Source of the DNA: Bedellia somnulentella
Taxonomy: Eukaryota; Arthropoda; Insecta; Lepidoptera; Bedelliidae
DNA: 64,000 nucleotides
Assembly: GCA_963576735.1 (NCBI GenBank)
Contig: OY755175.1
Coordinates: forward strand, 14,462,401 to 14,526,400
Direction of reading: 5' to 3'
Shown here: in pieces, positions 24,114-36,800 of the stretch
How the letters are laid out: every line of letters begins with the position of its first letter
Position numbering within the stretch: position 1 is the stretch's first letter
Position numbers and translations under genes: made by a program
Notes under the pieces: model-generated
Told to the model about the DNA's origin: nothing
Database searches by the model: none
The model's input: only the letters and a program-made list of their open reading frames with translations

Positions 24114-24172
24114 TCTCTGCCTACCCCAATGGGAACTAACGGCGTGAAAATATGTATGTATGTATGTATGTA
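24114..24172 (+). mobile_element. Minimal LINE 3' tail, 59 bp
   Basis: Only TCTCTGCCTACCCCAATGGG, AACTAACGGCGTG and a (TATG)n tail are present. It is an extreme 5' truncation of the RTE-like LINE. Confidence 0.8.
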
Positions 24173-24822
24173 ATATTAGTAATTTTCCAGACTTGCGTGA
24201 TAACTTCTGACATTAATTTTATTTAATTTATTAAAAATATTGTTTATTTATGTATTACTATGAGCGATTAGGCATTAATATTGGTTATGTTTCCATACAT
24301 TTTAGGATTTTTCCATGCAAACAATATTTTTAATATTATGGCGCATATGATTCTGTAGAAAATAATTTATTTATTTTAACTAACTCCAATCATTTTTTAT
24401 TTATCGTTACCACAGGTTATCGTAGTAAGGCGACCTTAACGGTCGTCAAAATTTCTACCTGTTTTTTTTACACTCACCAAAAACATGTCAAGTAAGTTCG
24501 CATAAGTTTGGTTAAAATATTAACAATGTACGACGGAATGTTTTATTTGTTAAAGTTCAAATTCTGTCAGAAAACTAATTAAATTATTAGCTAATGGGCG
24601 TCAAATACTGACAATTGGAAATTTTAAATCTAAATAAGATCTGTTTTTCATCCTCAATATTTAGATTTACAGAACTTAGCTATTTATATTTAAACAATCT
24701 AAATTTACAATTTATTTACAAGTTTATCTATTTAAATCGATTTTGTCTGCCAACAACTAGAATCACTAGATAGTAACAAAAATATAGAAAATTATAACTA
24801 CTTATCTGATAGTTAATCTAAT
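24173..24822. other. No gene recognised; 3' flank of the transporter
   Basis: AT-rich sequence downstream of the transporter stop codon; its 3' untranslated region would lie here. Confidence 0.4.
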
Positions 24823-24849
24823 TTATTTATTTGCGACGTCTTCTTTTAT
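24823..24849 (-). CDS. Transporter exon 13 (terminal, tentative)
   Basis: After a TTGTTTCAG acceptor, eight codons (IKEDVANK) lead to TAA in the phase left by exon 12. It is short, so other terminal exons outside my recognition remain possible. Confidence 0.45.
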   Translation of the reverse strand: MKEDVANK

Positions 24850-27800
24850 CTGAAACAATAACACAATAATTAGATTTGATATAATTTTCCACAGTTTAAA
24901 AATATGTTAATGAAAGGTCTGCAAAGCTGCGTATAGGAAATAAATACTGTAGATTCTAAATAAAACGAGATATTATTGTACAAATATTGCATATCGTTCT
25001 ACACGGCTGATAAAAGTTTAAACCTTTTTTATACTTGATAAAGGAGCGGCGACATCGGAGATTTAATTTGATTAACATAACACTCCCAAAATAATCTTCC
25101 ATATATCTTGTAGCAAGACTAAGATCCCAGTCCCGAAGACTTAGTTTCCGTGATTTGAACAAAAATGGAATCTTCAGGATCGGTTGTATGTAGAGTAAAA
25201 AGGAATATATACTCGCTGATCTGAAAACTTAACCGTTTTACAGATAGTGGGTATCAAATATGGCAAATTGATTTTCCACCATTTCGAGTTTGAAGAGCCA
25301 TCATTCAGCCTTCCAAATATTATAATTTAACTTTTTATTGCGTAATAAGCATTATCGTCTGAATGCTAAACATTCAGAACAGAGCTCGTTTTCAGCATAA
25401 CATCATCAGCATTAGCCAATAGAACTCCAGAGCTAAATCAGAACTGCTAAAGATCTCGATCTACAGCGATCGATCACATACCTACATACATTTCAAATTA
25501 ATTAAAAGGTTTAAAAAACTCTTACCACCGGTCCAATATTTTCTAACAAGAGTGGCCTAGCAGGCGGTCCCTCAGGGTTCGTTCTGTAGTTCCGTCGATA
25601 GAATCCCTTATTATCATGCGCTTCTTGAGGAAGCATGTGCCATACAACTGGTGTGAATAGTTCCACGTCCAACCGCAGTTGGTCTGGTTTGTCCAACCAC
25701 AGCCCCACCAGGGAACCCACGATGAGAGTTATCAGCAAGCCCAGGGGAGCTATCCACCAGTATGATAGGCGGAATATCGCTGGTGGTAGGTTTTCGTTCT
25801 TCTGGAAGGTAAGAAGATGATAATGATGAGAGAAACAAATTTAAATTTACGTACATACATATACTCACGGCTGTAAATCCCTAGAAGGGGTAGCCAGAGC
25901 TAAGGAATTAGAAATCCTTCAGCCACTTTTGGAAGTTGAGTGGGGAAAAGACGGTTAAATAAAGGTTGTTGGTGATGGGTCTCCAAACGCATCGCCCAAA
26001 AATTCCTTAATAGCCCCAATACCGTTAGTCGCTTTTTACGTACACCCACGATATGGGGTAGTGCTATTCTAAGCCGACACTACAGCAAATTTTAAATTTA
26101 GATACAATTTTTTGCTAAATTAGTGCTACATCTATTTTACCTTATTTATGATCCCAAGTGAGTACCACAAGTTTTTTATTTGAATAATGTAAAGAATCAT
26201 TTTTAGGGAAACCAAAGCACGGTAGGCGATCGCGATGCAGAGTTTCAGAATTATCAATTCTTCAGCCAGAGCTTGACAATTCCTCAGCTACTTTTGGAAG
26301 TCGAGTGTTTAACAGTGTGAGGGTTTCTATCTACATTCCCCAACAATAATTTTAACAGTCGCAGAACCCCATAACTCGTTACATATGATAACCACAGGAT
26401 ATTATTTTCCATGAGTAGAAATCTTAATTAGTAATAAATAAGTCAGCTTTTATTTAAATATCTGAAAAAATCTTACCACAAAACTTCCAACCGTCGAATT
26501 CCCTGCCAAACACGCGTCCCTATTAAACTCGAGCGGCGGCGCAACGAACCCGTTGGAGCTAGCCACCTGCGATCCGATGGCCACGGTGGCAGCGACCAGC
26601 GCCCCGGCCAGCGCCCCCGCCGCCGCCCCGCGCGGGCCCACCCACCAGCACGTCATGCCCAGCGTGAACACGCCGCACGTCGCGCTCGCGGCTATGGCGG
26701 ACAGCGCGGTCGTCACTCCTGAGTAGTGAGAGGTATTGTTAAACTAGTGACGTCACAACCCATTTGTTGTCGAAAGGCTTCAGCTCAGTATACAACGATG
26801 TGGTCAAAGACAACACATTTATGACACACTCACTCACTCATAATCATCAACTTTGTACTAGTACTTCCCATATACTCAGAGAGCAGAATTCATTACTATA
26901 AAGTGGAATAAAGAGTTTTCTATACTATTATATTATTACACAAAGCACTTACCAAGGACCCCTCCCAACTTAGAGATCACCCAAAGCAGAAGAACAGAAA
27001 CTATGGCCAGCGTGACAGTAAACGCTCTTGCTATGATCCCCTCCCAGTATGGTTTGAACTTGTACTTCAGTGCGCCTCGGAGAAGGTCTTCCATCATCAC
27101 CAGAGCACATGCATTGAGCACTGCTGATAATGAACTATGATGTAACACATAAAATATTAGAAAATACACAATTAGCATAACTAGATGCCCCCGTGAATGG
27201 GTGAAGGAGTTGGCAGAAATACTGGTTCTGAGCATTACATGATATTTTCAGAGTGCTCTGTTTCTTGGTTTTGAAACAGACTGTATTGACGCATCACAGT
27301 CATAAGAGTCATAGGTTAAGTATTATTTCACATGATATCATGATGATCTAATCATGTTTTTATCGTACTCAAATAGCAAACCAGAGCAATAAAACATCAA
27401 TGAATCTCTTAAATTCGAGACTAAGCTCTTACTCCGAGGCCATTTTAATATGCCTCCATATTCTCACGGATTTAAATGACAATTAAGAGTAGATAGAGCT
27501 TAAATATTCGTAATACCTCATCATTCCAAAATACTTTGAGAAGTTAAGTAGGGATAAGATTGTAAAATAAATCACACCATATCACTAAAAAAAACCTAAA
27601 AGCTTAAATCGCCTCCTAAGACACCCACGCGAAGAAATAGGTTAGTGGAATGTTACAAGCCATGAATACATATTTTTTTTGTGTAAATATATTCTGAATT
27701 CTTTATTATACAGTGAATTTCTTATCCATATACCATATTAGCAAATTATAACTTTATATTTCGCTATATTTTCCTCATTGATAAGTCGGAAAAGTATTGT

Positions 27801-30800
27801 TTCCACTTATATAGTAAAAACACTATTGAAGCGTTAGCTGGTAACCACAATGGTTCAATGGTTTACTGCATTACAAAGTAAACTGCTTATACTTGCAAAC
27901 GAGAGCCGAGCTATAAATATACAAAATTTTAACATCATACATACACGACATTTGTTAAACTCATAAAAAAAAACAACATAAGTATCGCACATCACTCAGA
28001 TGAAGTTCGCAGTTTAAGAAGGTAAAAACATAAATACCTAAGTCCAGCGCCAAAAACTCCCGCCAAGAAGATCCCAGAAAGCCCGGGTATGTGCTGAGTC
28101 TGTGTGACCCAAGTCACAAAGGCGGGCAGTAATCGATCACTTATCAAGGGCTCCCCGTCCGCCAAGCACCCGCCCTTGAGCCACGCCACCCACGCGGTCA
28201 GACCGCACCATACGCAGATTGACATGGCTAGGATTGCTCCAGCACCGAAGATTGCTAATGCACTGAAAATAAGAAGTTATACAAGAAATAAATTTTGTCA
28301 ACACGATAGGCCGGGTATGAGTGTGTGACCCAAGTGATTAGTCAACTTAATATTTGCCCAGATATGTTCTGAGTGTGACCTGAGCGCGCGGGTAGGAGAT
28401 CTACTCTTCACATCGGGAACGGTAATAACATCTGTATCTCTTCCAACCCTATTAACATTTATTTCTGTCTCCCTCGCATGAAACGAATATTCGGCTACTG
28501 GTACTTACCAATACTCACTTGGGTACACATAGTGATATTCGACCAATCCAACGATACCTCCGTAGTTTTTGTTGGATATATATTTCATTAATTCAATAAT
28601 TTTATTCGTTTATTCATATTATTTATGTTTGAATATAACATGGTTTGAATGAAATACTTGTAAATATCATAACCCTATTATAACGGCAATAGATCTAACC
28701 CAGCCTTATTGTCACCTTTAAAAAAATATCCAAAAACAAATAAGAGACTTACTGGTAAGCTTTAGCTTTAGTTGACAAGGAAACATATCTTTGCACCATG
28801 GTTTGGTTGACGGAGTTGAAACATGTGAAGTAGATCGTTCCTCCTATAACCGCACCCCAACCGGTTTGCCGTTCCAGTGGAGAAAAGTCCCAGCTGAAAT
28901 CGAAAGCAATTTCCTGTTAGTATATTTAAACATGTTATCATTAGTATAGTTACTGAATGGGATCGTCAAATATTTCTAGATCAATAGTTTCGTTTGTTAA
29001 GATGTTTTTTGTCATTAATGGAAATCTTAAGCTTACATTACTTTTTTCTTATTCAAATTCAAACGGAGACTTATTGTAACACCTGAGATTAACGAGCATT
29101 TTATTCCGATAGTTTTCCTATGGTGGCGGTGAATGCAAATAAGAAGATAAACGTAACGATAACGTGATAGTAAATTTTTATCAAGTCATAAACCCAATAT
29201 ATTTAATCCCAATAATACTATAGACATTGCCGTGTACCCATTCACTACCCCTTTGTACACACGGGGGTTGTAATAGGTGACTTAAGCCAGATTTCTGAAT
29301 AGAGTATTCAAGCTGAGAAGGACTTAAGTATAGTTTTGTCTCATTCAGTTGTTAAGATTTCAATGCGACAGAACGATACTTAAGTTGTTCGTAGCTGGAA
29401 TACTCAATTCAGAAATCGGGCGTAAGGGTATTGGGTTTTTAAAGTAGTTTTTGGGCGATGCCGCTGGAGACCCATCACGAACGATACTTAGTTCGTACCA
29501 TCCTCTCGTTTATCATCTTCCAGATATGGCTGATGTGTTCTGATCTCTAGTGATCCCTTTTTGGGATTTATGGCCGTGAGTATACTAAACAAACAATGAG
29601 ATACCAAGTACAGTAATAATAACAACTAAGTTACTTATCAAGCTGCAGCCTGCCCGTGCGCCACGTGTACTTGAACACGGCGCCGACCCCGCCCACGGCC
29701 ACCGTGCCGGCGATGGCCACCAGCGCCGTGCCCAGGAACATCACGCCGGTCTGCACAGAGTCTGTCCAAACTACTGCGCGTAGACCTCCCTGGAAATATT
29801 TTTATATTCATTCGATACTGTCACAGCAAAAAAATTAAAAAACAGAGCTCACGAAAAAAATTACACAATGCAAATGAATATTCTTGTTGCTTTTTAAAAG
29901 ATAAAAACATTTAAATTTTTGACGTTCAAAAACTTAAACAATAAGATTTTTTTTAATTTTCTTTGGAATTGGAAATTTATCATCGTCAGTTGGAAGTATT
30001 ACATGCAAAATATTGGAAATAAAAAACGTTTGTTGATTGTTCCAGCTACATCACCCAATAATCAGTTCAAAAACACCTATACACTAAGTCGCTCCTTACG
30101 TTACCCGTGGCAAAAAAATAAGTTTGTGCCATTTTTATTCGTATATAGTTACATACATACATACATATTCTCACGCCGTTAGTTCCCATTGGGGTAGGCA
30201 GCGACTATCGATCGCCACTTTGTACGATCCTGGCAAACCTATCTGGCTTCCTTCACATCCATCAATATTTTCATACATGCTCTTTTATTTTTCATACTGC
30301 GGACACCTGCCTTTTTGAGCACATTTTCTATTTGATCCAAATGTGTCCTCCGAAGTCGTCCTCTACTAACATTACCTACCACATTGGCTCTATATATCTC
30401 TTTCACCAATTTATTATCATCCATCCTCTCTATGTGCCCAAACCATCTCAATATTCCTTTTTCTATCTTTCTTACAATATCATCTTTTACACCACACCTT
30501 TCACGAATCACATCATTCCTCACACGATCACATAACCTTACATTACAAACTTTTCTGAGGGATCTCATTTCTACTGCATTCACTCTGCTTTTATGCTTTT
30601 TCTGCCTCACCCAACATTCACTGCCATACATAAGCGTAGGAACGAGGACAGCATCATGCACAGCCATTCGGGCCTTTTCGGACACCGATTGACTAGACAT
30701 TAGACTATCCAGAGCTCCATTTACCGCATTACCCTTTTTCACTCTTCTCTCGATATCTTCATCACACTTTCCATCCCTAGTAAACAAACTTCCCAAATAT

Positions 30801-33800
30801 ACAAACTCTTTCACTTGTTCCACTTTCTTACTATTAATCTCAATCACGCATTCGGTCATATTCTCCTCTCTCTCAAAAATGTTGGGAGAAACGCAGACAT
30901 GCACAACGCCTTGTACAACTGAATAGCAAATACGCATATACGAACACTTGCGTGCAAACTCGCGTAGTTCCTTCTTCTACGATTGGTAATTCTCTAGTGC
31001 ACATGTCATTGTTAATTAAGTTAAAATAAATAGCTTTTCTATAGTTTAAAGTCTTGATCTTTCCTTATTTCATCAGGTTATGGGCTTCTCCCTATCTGTT
31101 TAGTGTAGTACAGTATAAATTTGAAGTAAATTAGTTTATTTGATCAAAAATACGTATAACCTAAAAATTGTTCACGCGGTCGCCGAAGTTTATTTCAGAA
31201 TTTTCAGCTAAAAATTTCTGATAAAATGTCGTCAAACGGATCGATGATACAAATAGAAAAACTTACTGGCCGAGATAATTGGACAAGCTGGAGTTTCGCA
31301 GTGAAAGCATACCTGAAACTCGATGATTTATGGGAATGTGTGCAAGGAACAAGCACCGATCCAAAGAAAGAAAAAAAGGCAAAATCAAAACTAATATTAG
31401 TAGTCGATCCAATTAATTTTATACATATACAGGATGCGACGACGTCAAAACAGATTTGGGAAAATTTATCAAAGGCATTTCAAGACTCTGGCCTACTAAG
31501 AAAAGTTGGTTTATTGCGAGACTTGATTAACACTAATTTAGAAACAAGCACTAGTGTAGAAGATTATGTCAACAAAATCATGAGTTCAGCTCATAAGCTC
31601 AGAAACATCGGATTCAGTGTTGACGATGAATGGCTCGGGACTTTGATGCTAGCAGGTTTATCCGATGAATATAAACCAATGATAATGGGTATTGAAAGCT
31701 CAGGAGTAAAAATAAGTGCAGATATGATTAAAACAAAACTTTTACAAGAAATAAAAAATACACCAAGTAATTCAGCTCTGTACACAAGTAATAAAAATAC
31801 TCAAGCTCAGTTCAAAAACACTCAGCATCAGTCAAAGTCAAAAGGTCCAAGATGCTTCAACTGTAACAAATATGGACATCTTGGTAAAAATTGTTGGTTT
31901 CTGAAAAATAAATCACAGAATAAAGAAAATAATAAAGGTTTTGTAGCAGCTTTCTCGGCCATGCAACTGAATGATTGTATAAACTGGTATGTAGATTCAG
32001 GTGCTTCGATGCATATGACTATGCATAAAGAATTATTACAGAATGAAACAACATCACCAATATCGACAATCAAAATTGCAGACAATAAAACTTTACATGT
32101 CGAAAGCTGTGGTAATGTGATACTGCACATACCTAAGGAAGATGGCGGCAGCAGTGAAATATTAGTAAAGAATGTTTTATATGTGCCAAAGTTGTCTAAA
32201 AATTTATTATCAGTTAGTAAAATAATAAAATCTGGTTGTAAAGTGGAATTTGATAAAACTGGTTGCTCAGTGTATAATTCAAATAGTCAAAAAGTAGCCA
32301 CAGCAAATCTAATGAATGATACATACAGACTGAACATAAATTACAGCATTTCTGCAAGGGGATGTTGATGAAGATATATACATGTCTCAACCACCCATTT
32401 TTGATCGAGGAGAGAAAGTATGCCATTTGAATAAAGCTATATATGGTTTAAAGCAAGCCAGTAGACAATGGAATTAAAAGCTCAACTCCGTTTTATTAGA
32501 AATTGGCATGAATCGATCAAAACTTGATCCATGCATTTATTTTCGTATATTGAGCAAAAATGATATTTTATTTATCTCTGTTTATGTCGACGATCTACTT
32601 TTATTTTATAATCGTTCTGAGACTGGTGAAGAAACAAAAAAGAAACTCAAAGACAACTTTAGTATGAAAGACATGGGGAAAGCAAAACAATGTATTGGAT
32701 TCAGAATCACACATGAAGATCAAAATAAAATATCACTGGATCAATCAATGTACACAAAAAAGATACTTACTCGTTTTGGTATGGACGATTGCAAGCCAGT
32801 CTGGACTCCATGTGATCCAAATGTTCAATTAAAGAGAGCAAAAAGTGAGGAAGAAATATTGAGAAACATACCTTATCAAGAAGCTATTGGGTGCTTATTA
32901 TATTTGTCACAAGGGACAAGACCTGACATAACGTATATTGTAAATTCATTAAGTCGGTACAATGGGCAACCCACTGCAGAGCATTGGACTGCACTGAAGA
33001 GAGTCTTAAGATATTTAAAAGCCACCATTGATTATAAATTGACATTTAATGGAAACTCCGAAGGCAATATTACAGGCTATTGTGATGCGGATTGGGCTAG
33101 TCACTCTGAAGACCGTAGATCCTGCACTGGATACGTTTTTACTCTTCAAGGTGCTGTTATAAGCTGGTGCTCCAAGAAACAACTAACTATAGCTCTCTCA
33201 AGTACGGAGGCTGAATATATGTCTCTGACCACTGCTGTGCAAGAAGCGATTTGGCTGAAGCAATTAGATGAAGAATTTTGGCCTGAATCATCAGCTGATC
33301 CTATTGTTGTTTACTGTGATAATCAAAGCGCCATTCGTATTTCAGGTAATGAAAGTTATCATCAACGCAGCAAACACATCGATGTTCGCTATCACTTTAT
33401 CAGAGAAAGGATTGCTGCCAATCAAGTCCTAGTCAAATATCTAAGGAGTCAAGACATGACTGCAGACATTTTGACCAAAGGACTGCATAGGCCAAAACAT
33501 GAAGAATTCAGTAGAGCGATGGGTCTGCGTTAAGGAGAGAATGTTGGGAGAAACGCAGACATGCACAACGCCTTGTACAACTGAATAGCAAATACGCATA
33601 TACGAACACTTGCGTGCAAACTCGCGTAGTTCCTTCTTCTACGTTTGATATTTGTCTAGTGCACATGTCATTGTTAATTAAGATAAAATAAATAGCTTTT
33701 CTATAGTTTAAAGTCTTGATATTTCCTTATTTCATCAAAAAACCATTGTTTTGGTTTTATCCACATTCACCCTCATTTCCTTTTTTTCAAAAGTCGCACA

Positions 33801-36800
33801 TGCAATATTCATCGTCTCTTGCAGCTAAGCATCATCTCTTGCAGTAACACTTGATCGTCGGCATATAAGAGGCATTTAATGATGAATCCCTCCATTCTGA
33901 ATCCATAATCACTTTCACGCAACTCTGTTCGCAAGTCATCCATGAACAAATTGAAGAGCCACGGAGAAGCTACACAACCCCGTCAGACACCCCGAGAGAT
34001 CCCGAACCAGTCAGTATTTTCCCCGTTTACTCTCACACATGCACTGGAATCCTCATAGAGTGATACCAGTGCACGTATAAGTTGACTCCCCAAACCAGAC
34101 ATGGACAACACCTCCCATAAATACTTTCTTACGACCCTATCATACGCCTTCTCTAAATCTATGAAGGAGCAAAACACCTTTTAGTTCTTAGCTAAGAACT
34201 TTTCGGTGATGCTCCTTAAAGAGAAGATTTGAGCTTTTCTCCACTTTTATTCTCGCAAATTCAGTTGTCGACACTTTGGCCCTGTAACGCCAACGCGTGC
34301 ACAGTCCCCTCAATCGTGATATCACGAGAAAGTGGTCTGTGCCAACGTTAGTGCCCCTATAGACTCTGGTGTCAACAACCTTTGCTCTTAGCCTTTCAAC
34401 CACTATCACAAAATCTATCATACTTCTCTCGCTTCCTCTCTGTCTAGTATACATATCAAACAATGTGTTCGTAACACAAAGATTCCTCTCCAAACATAAA
34501 TCAATCACTTTCTCAGCATTCTCGTTCACTCTTCTATCATCAAAATTTCCTAAAACTCTTTCACAACCGTTGCGTGACACACCAACCCAACCATTAAAAC
34601 CTCCGAACATAACAATTTTCTCATTTTGATCACACCCATTCGCAACATCGTCTAACAGATTCCAAAACGCCTCCCTCTCGGATAGTGATCTGGACATGTC
34701 CGGAACATACACGCAAATTATGCGCATCCGGACAAGCCCTACCTTCACCTTTATCCATAGGAGCCTTGGACTCACAAATGCATAATCTTTCATGCACTTT
34801 GCCATCCTTTCAGATATCAGAAGTCCCACTTCTTGGCTAGCTCTGTCACTCTCGGCAACTCCCGATCAGATAGCTGTAAATGGGCCAAGTTGTGAAACCT
34901 CTTTTTCCTTGCGCTTCGTTTCATTTACACACAGAAAATCTAGTTTTCTTTCTTCCATAATCAAACATACTTCATCTAAATTTCATGCATCCCTCCACAC
35001 ACATTCATCGTACCAAAGCGGGTTTCTTCAGCCCACTTTTCGCCCCGCGAGGAAACACGGCGTGATAGTTGGCGAGCCACATCGCCGCCATAGTGTTTAA
35101 TTTTTGTTCCGAAACACATTTGGACCCCACGAAAAGCAAGGGAAATAAACTGTCTGCCTAGCCAGAGCCCCGCTTGACTAAGTAAGGTTATTTAGTACCC
35201 GGAGTTCACCAGGCTCCGGGACGGCGGCACGCTAACGAACAGGCTCACCCCTGGCCACGCATCCCTCGGCACGGCAGACCATGGATTGGTGTAAGGGCGA
35301 AGATGAAAAAGCCCTATTCCCTTAGTCGACTTCTACGAGACACCCACGGGAAGAGATGGGGTAGTGCTATTCTATGCCGACACTACACAGCAATATATAC
35401 GCCCGATTTCTGAATTGAGTATTCAAGCTGAGAACGACTTAAGTATCGTTTTGTCTCATTCAGTTGTTCAGATTTCAATGCGACAGAACGATACTTAAGT
35501 TGTTCTTAGCTGAATTACTCAATTCAGAAATCGGCCGTTAGTTACTATATTCTTAAAATGTTCGTCTAAAAGGACATATGGAAATCACCATTATCTTAGT
35601 AAGCCCCTATAAAGTGCCTACCGACATATTGCCAAGGGTCTTTAAATCAAGCTAAATAACACTACCCATCAAATGTAACTTACCATAGCTGTATAAAATC
35701 CACATATTAATACCATCAAACCACCAACGGCAAAAACATTGAAGCCAGTTACTGAAATAGAAAACATCAATTGTAATTGCAAAACTTTATTACATAGTTC
35801 AACACTAATATTTTAAATAATTAGAAGAATTATCGATAACACTAGAAAATATTTTTCTTTTAACCAATTTACATAATAAAAATGGATCGCTAAATGTGTT
35901 GCTAAACGCAAAACTCGAAAACGGTTCGATTTATTCGATTATTTTGTTATAATGTTGCTTTTGGAGAAGGTTCTTAGCTATAGAAAGTTTGAAAAGTTGT
36001 GAGTATAATATTAAAAACATTGTCTCTCTTATTGCATGACAGAAACCCTCCCTCAGTGGTTATATCGTAGTTATTCGCATTTAGTTTTCAATGGCCTAAC
36101 GAAAAGTTACCAGACTATACAATTATTATTAAAGCTTTATTACCAAATATGGAACAAAAAATATCAATTAAAACCTACAACTACTAATATTTACATTTCA
36201 TAATGAGTATGTACTAGATATTTCCCACAAATCTAAGTTGGAGTTTTGACATTCGGCTGTGTATATGTCGTGGCCATATCGTAGATTTGAACACATCGTG
36301 AAGTGATCGGTCATTTCATGAAATAGTCACATTTCATGAAATGTTCAACTGTTTATTGGCCACATCGTTATGTGGTTTGGGCAGATCAATGATAAGAAAT
36401 CGTTTCTCGATATGGCCAACAAAACGTGCGGCAGCTTCATGAAATGATTAAGATTATTTAGTCATATCGTAAAATAGGTACATTAATTACCGGTAAAGGC
36501 GCTGAAAGCGCTTTGTTTATGAGTGAAGATGGCGGCCGTTGGCGAAAGTGTTGTGTCTCGCAGTGAAAAAGTTTGTTCATTGTTATTAAACGAGGAAGAG
36601 AGTTATAACAAAAGAGTTTTCGACGAAAAGATTCTCGGGTACTTTGCAAATTACGAAAAAACTGAGCAATATGTTCAAAACCGTAGAGTTTGGATAAACA
36701 AAACAGTAATATACTGGCCTCTTATTACTTGGGTGCACTGCCCCACTAAAACGTAAGTATTTTAAAAATTAGTTAACTTTATGTTTATCATTCTCAAAAT

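Larger units (their letters stand above)
30880..33737 (+). mobile_element. Internally deleted Copia (Ty1-type) LTR retrotransposon
   Basis: Two 196-bp LTRs (30880-31075 and 33542-33737) begin TGTTGGGAGAAACGC and end TTTCATCA, with 5-bp duplications AAAAA (30875-30879 and 33738-33742). The LTRs differ at several positions. GGTTATGGGCTTCT directly after the left LTR is complementary to the initiator-tRNA anticodon arm, the priming mode known for Drosophila copia. A purine tract AAGGAGAGAA precedes the right LTR. Gag-protease and the RT C-terminus with RNase H remain; integrase and the RT N-terminus are deleted. Confidence 0.95.

Noticed and set aside
24956..25162. 68-codon minus frame between transporter exons 12 and 13
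   Set aside because: Intronic, with no SLC5 similarity and no matching splice phase.
30160..30692. Plus-strand frames over the LINE 3' region
   Set aside because: They are antisense shadows of the LINE C-terminal coding region.
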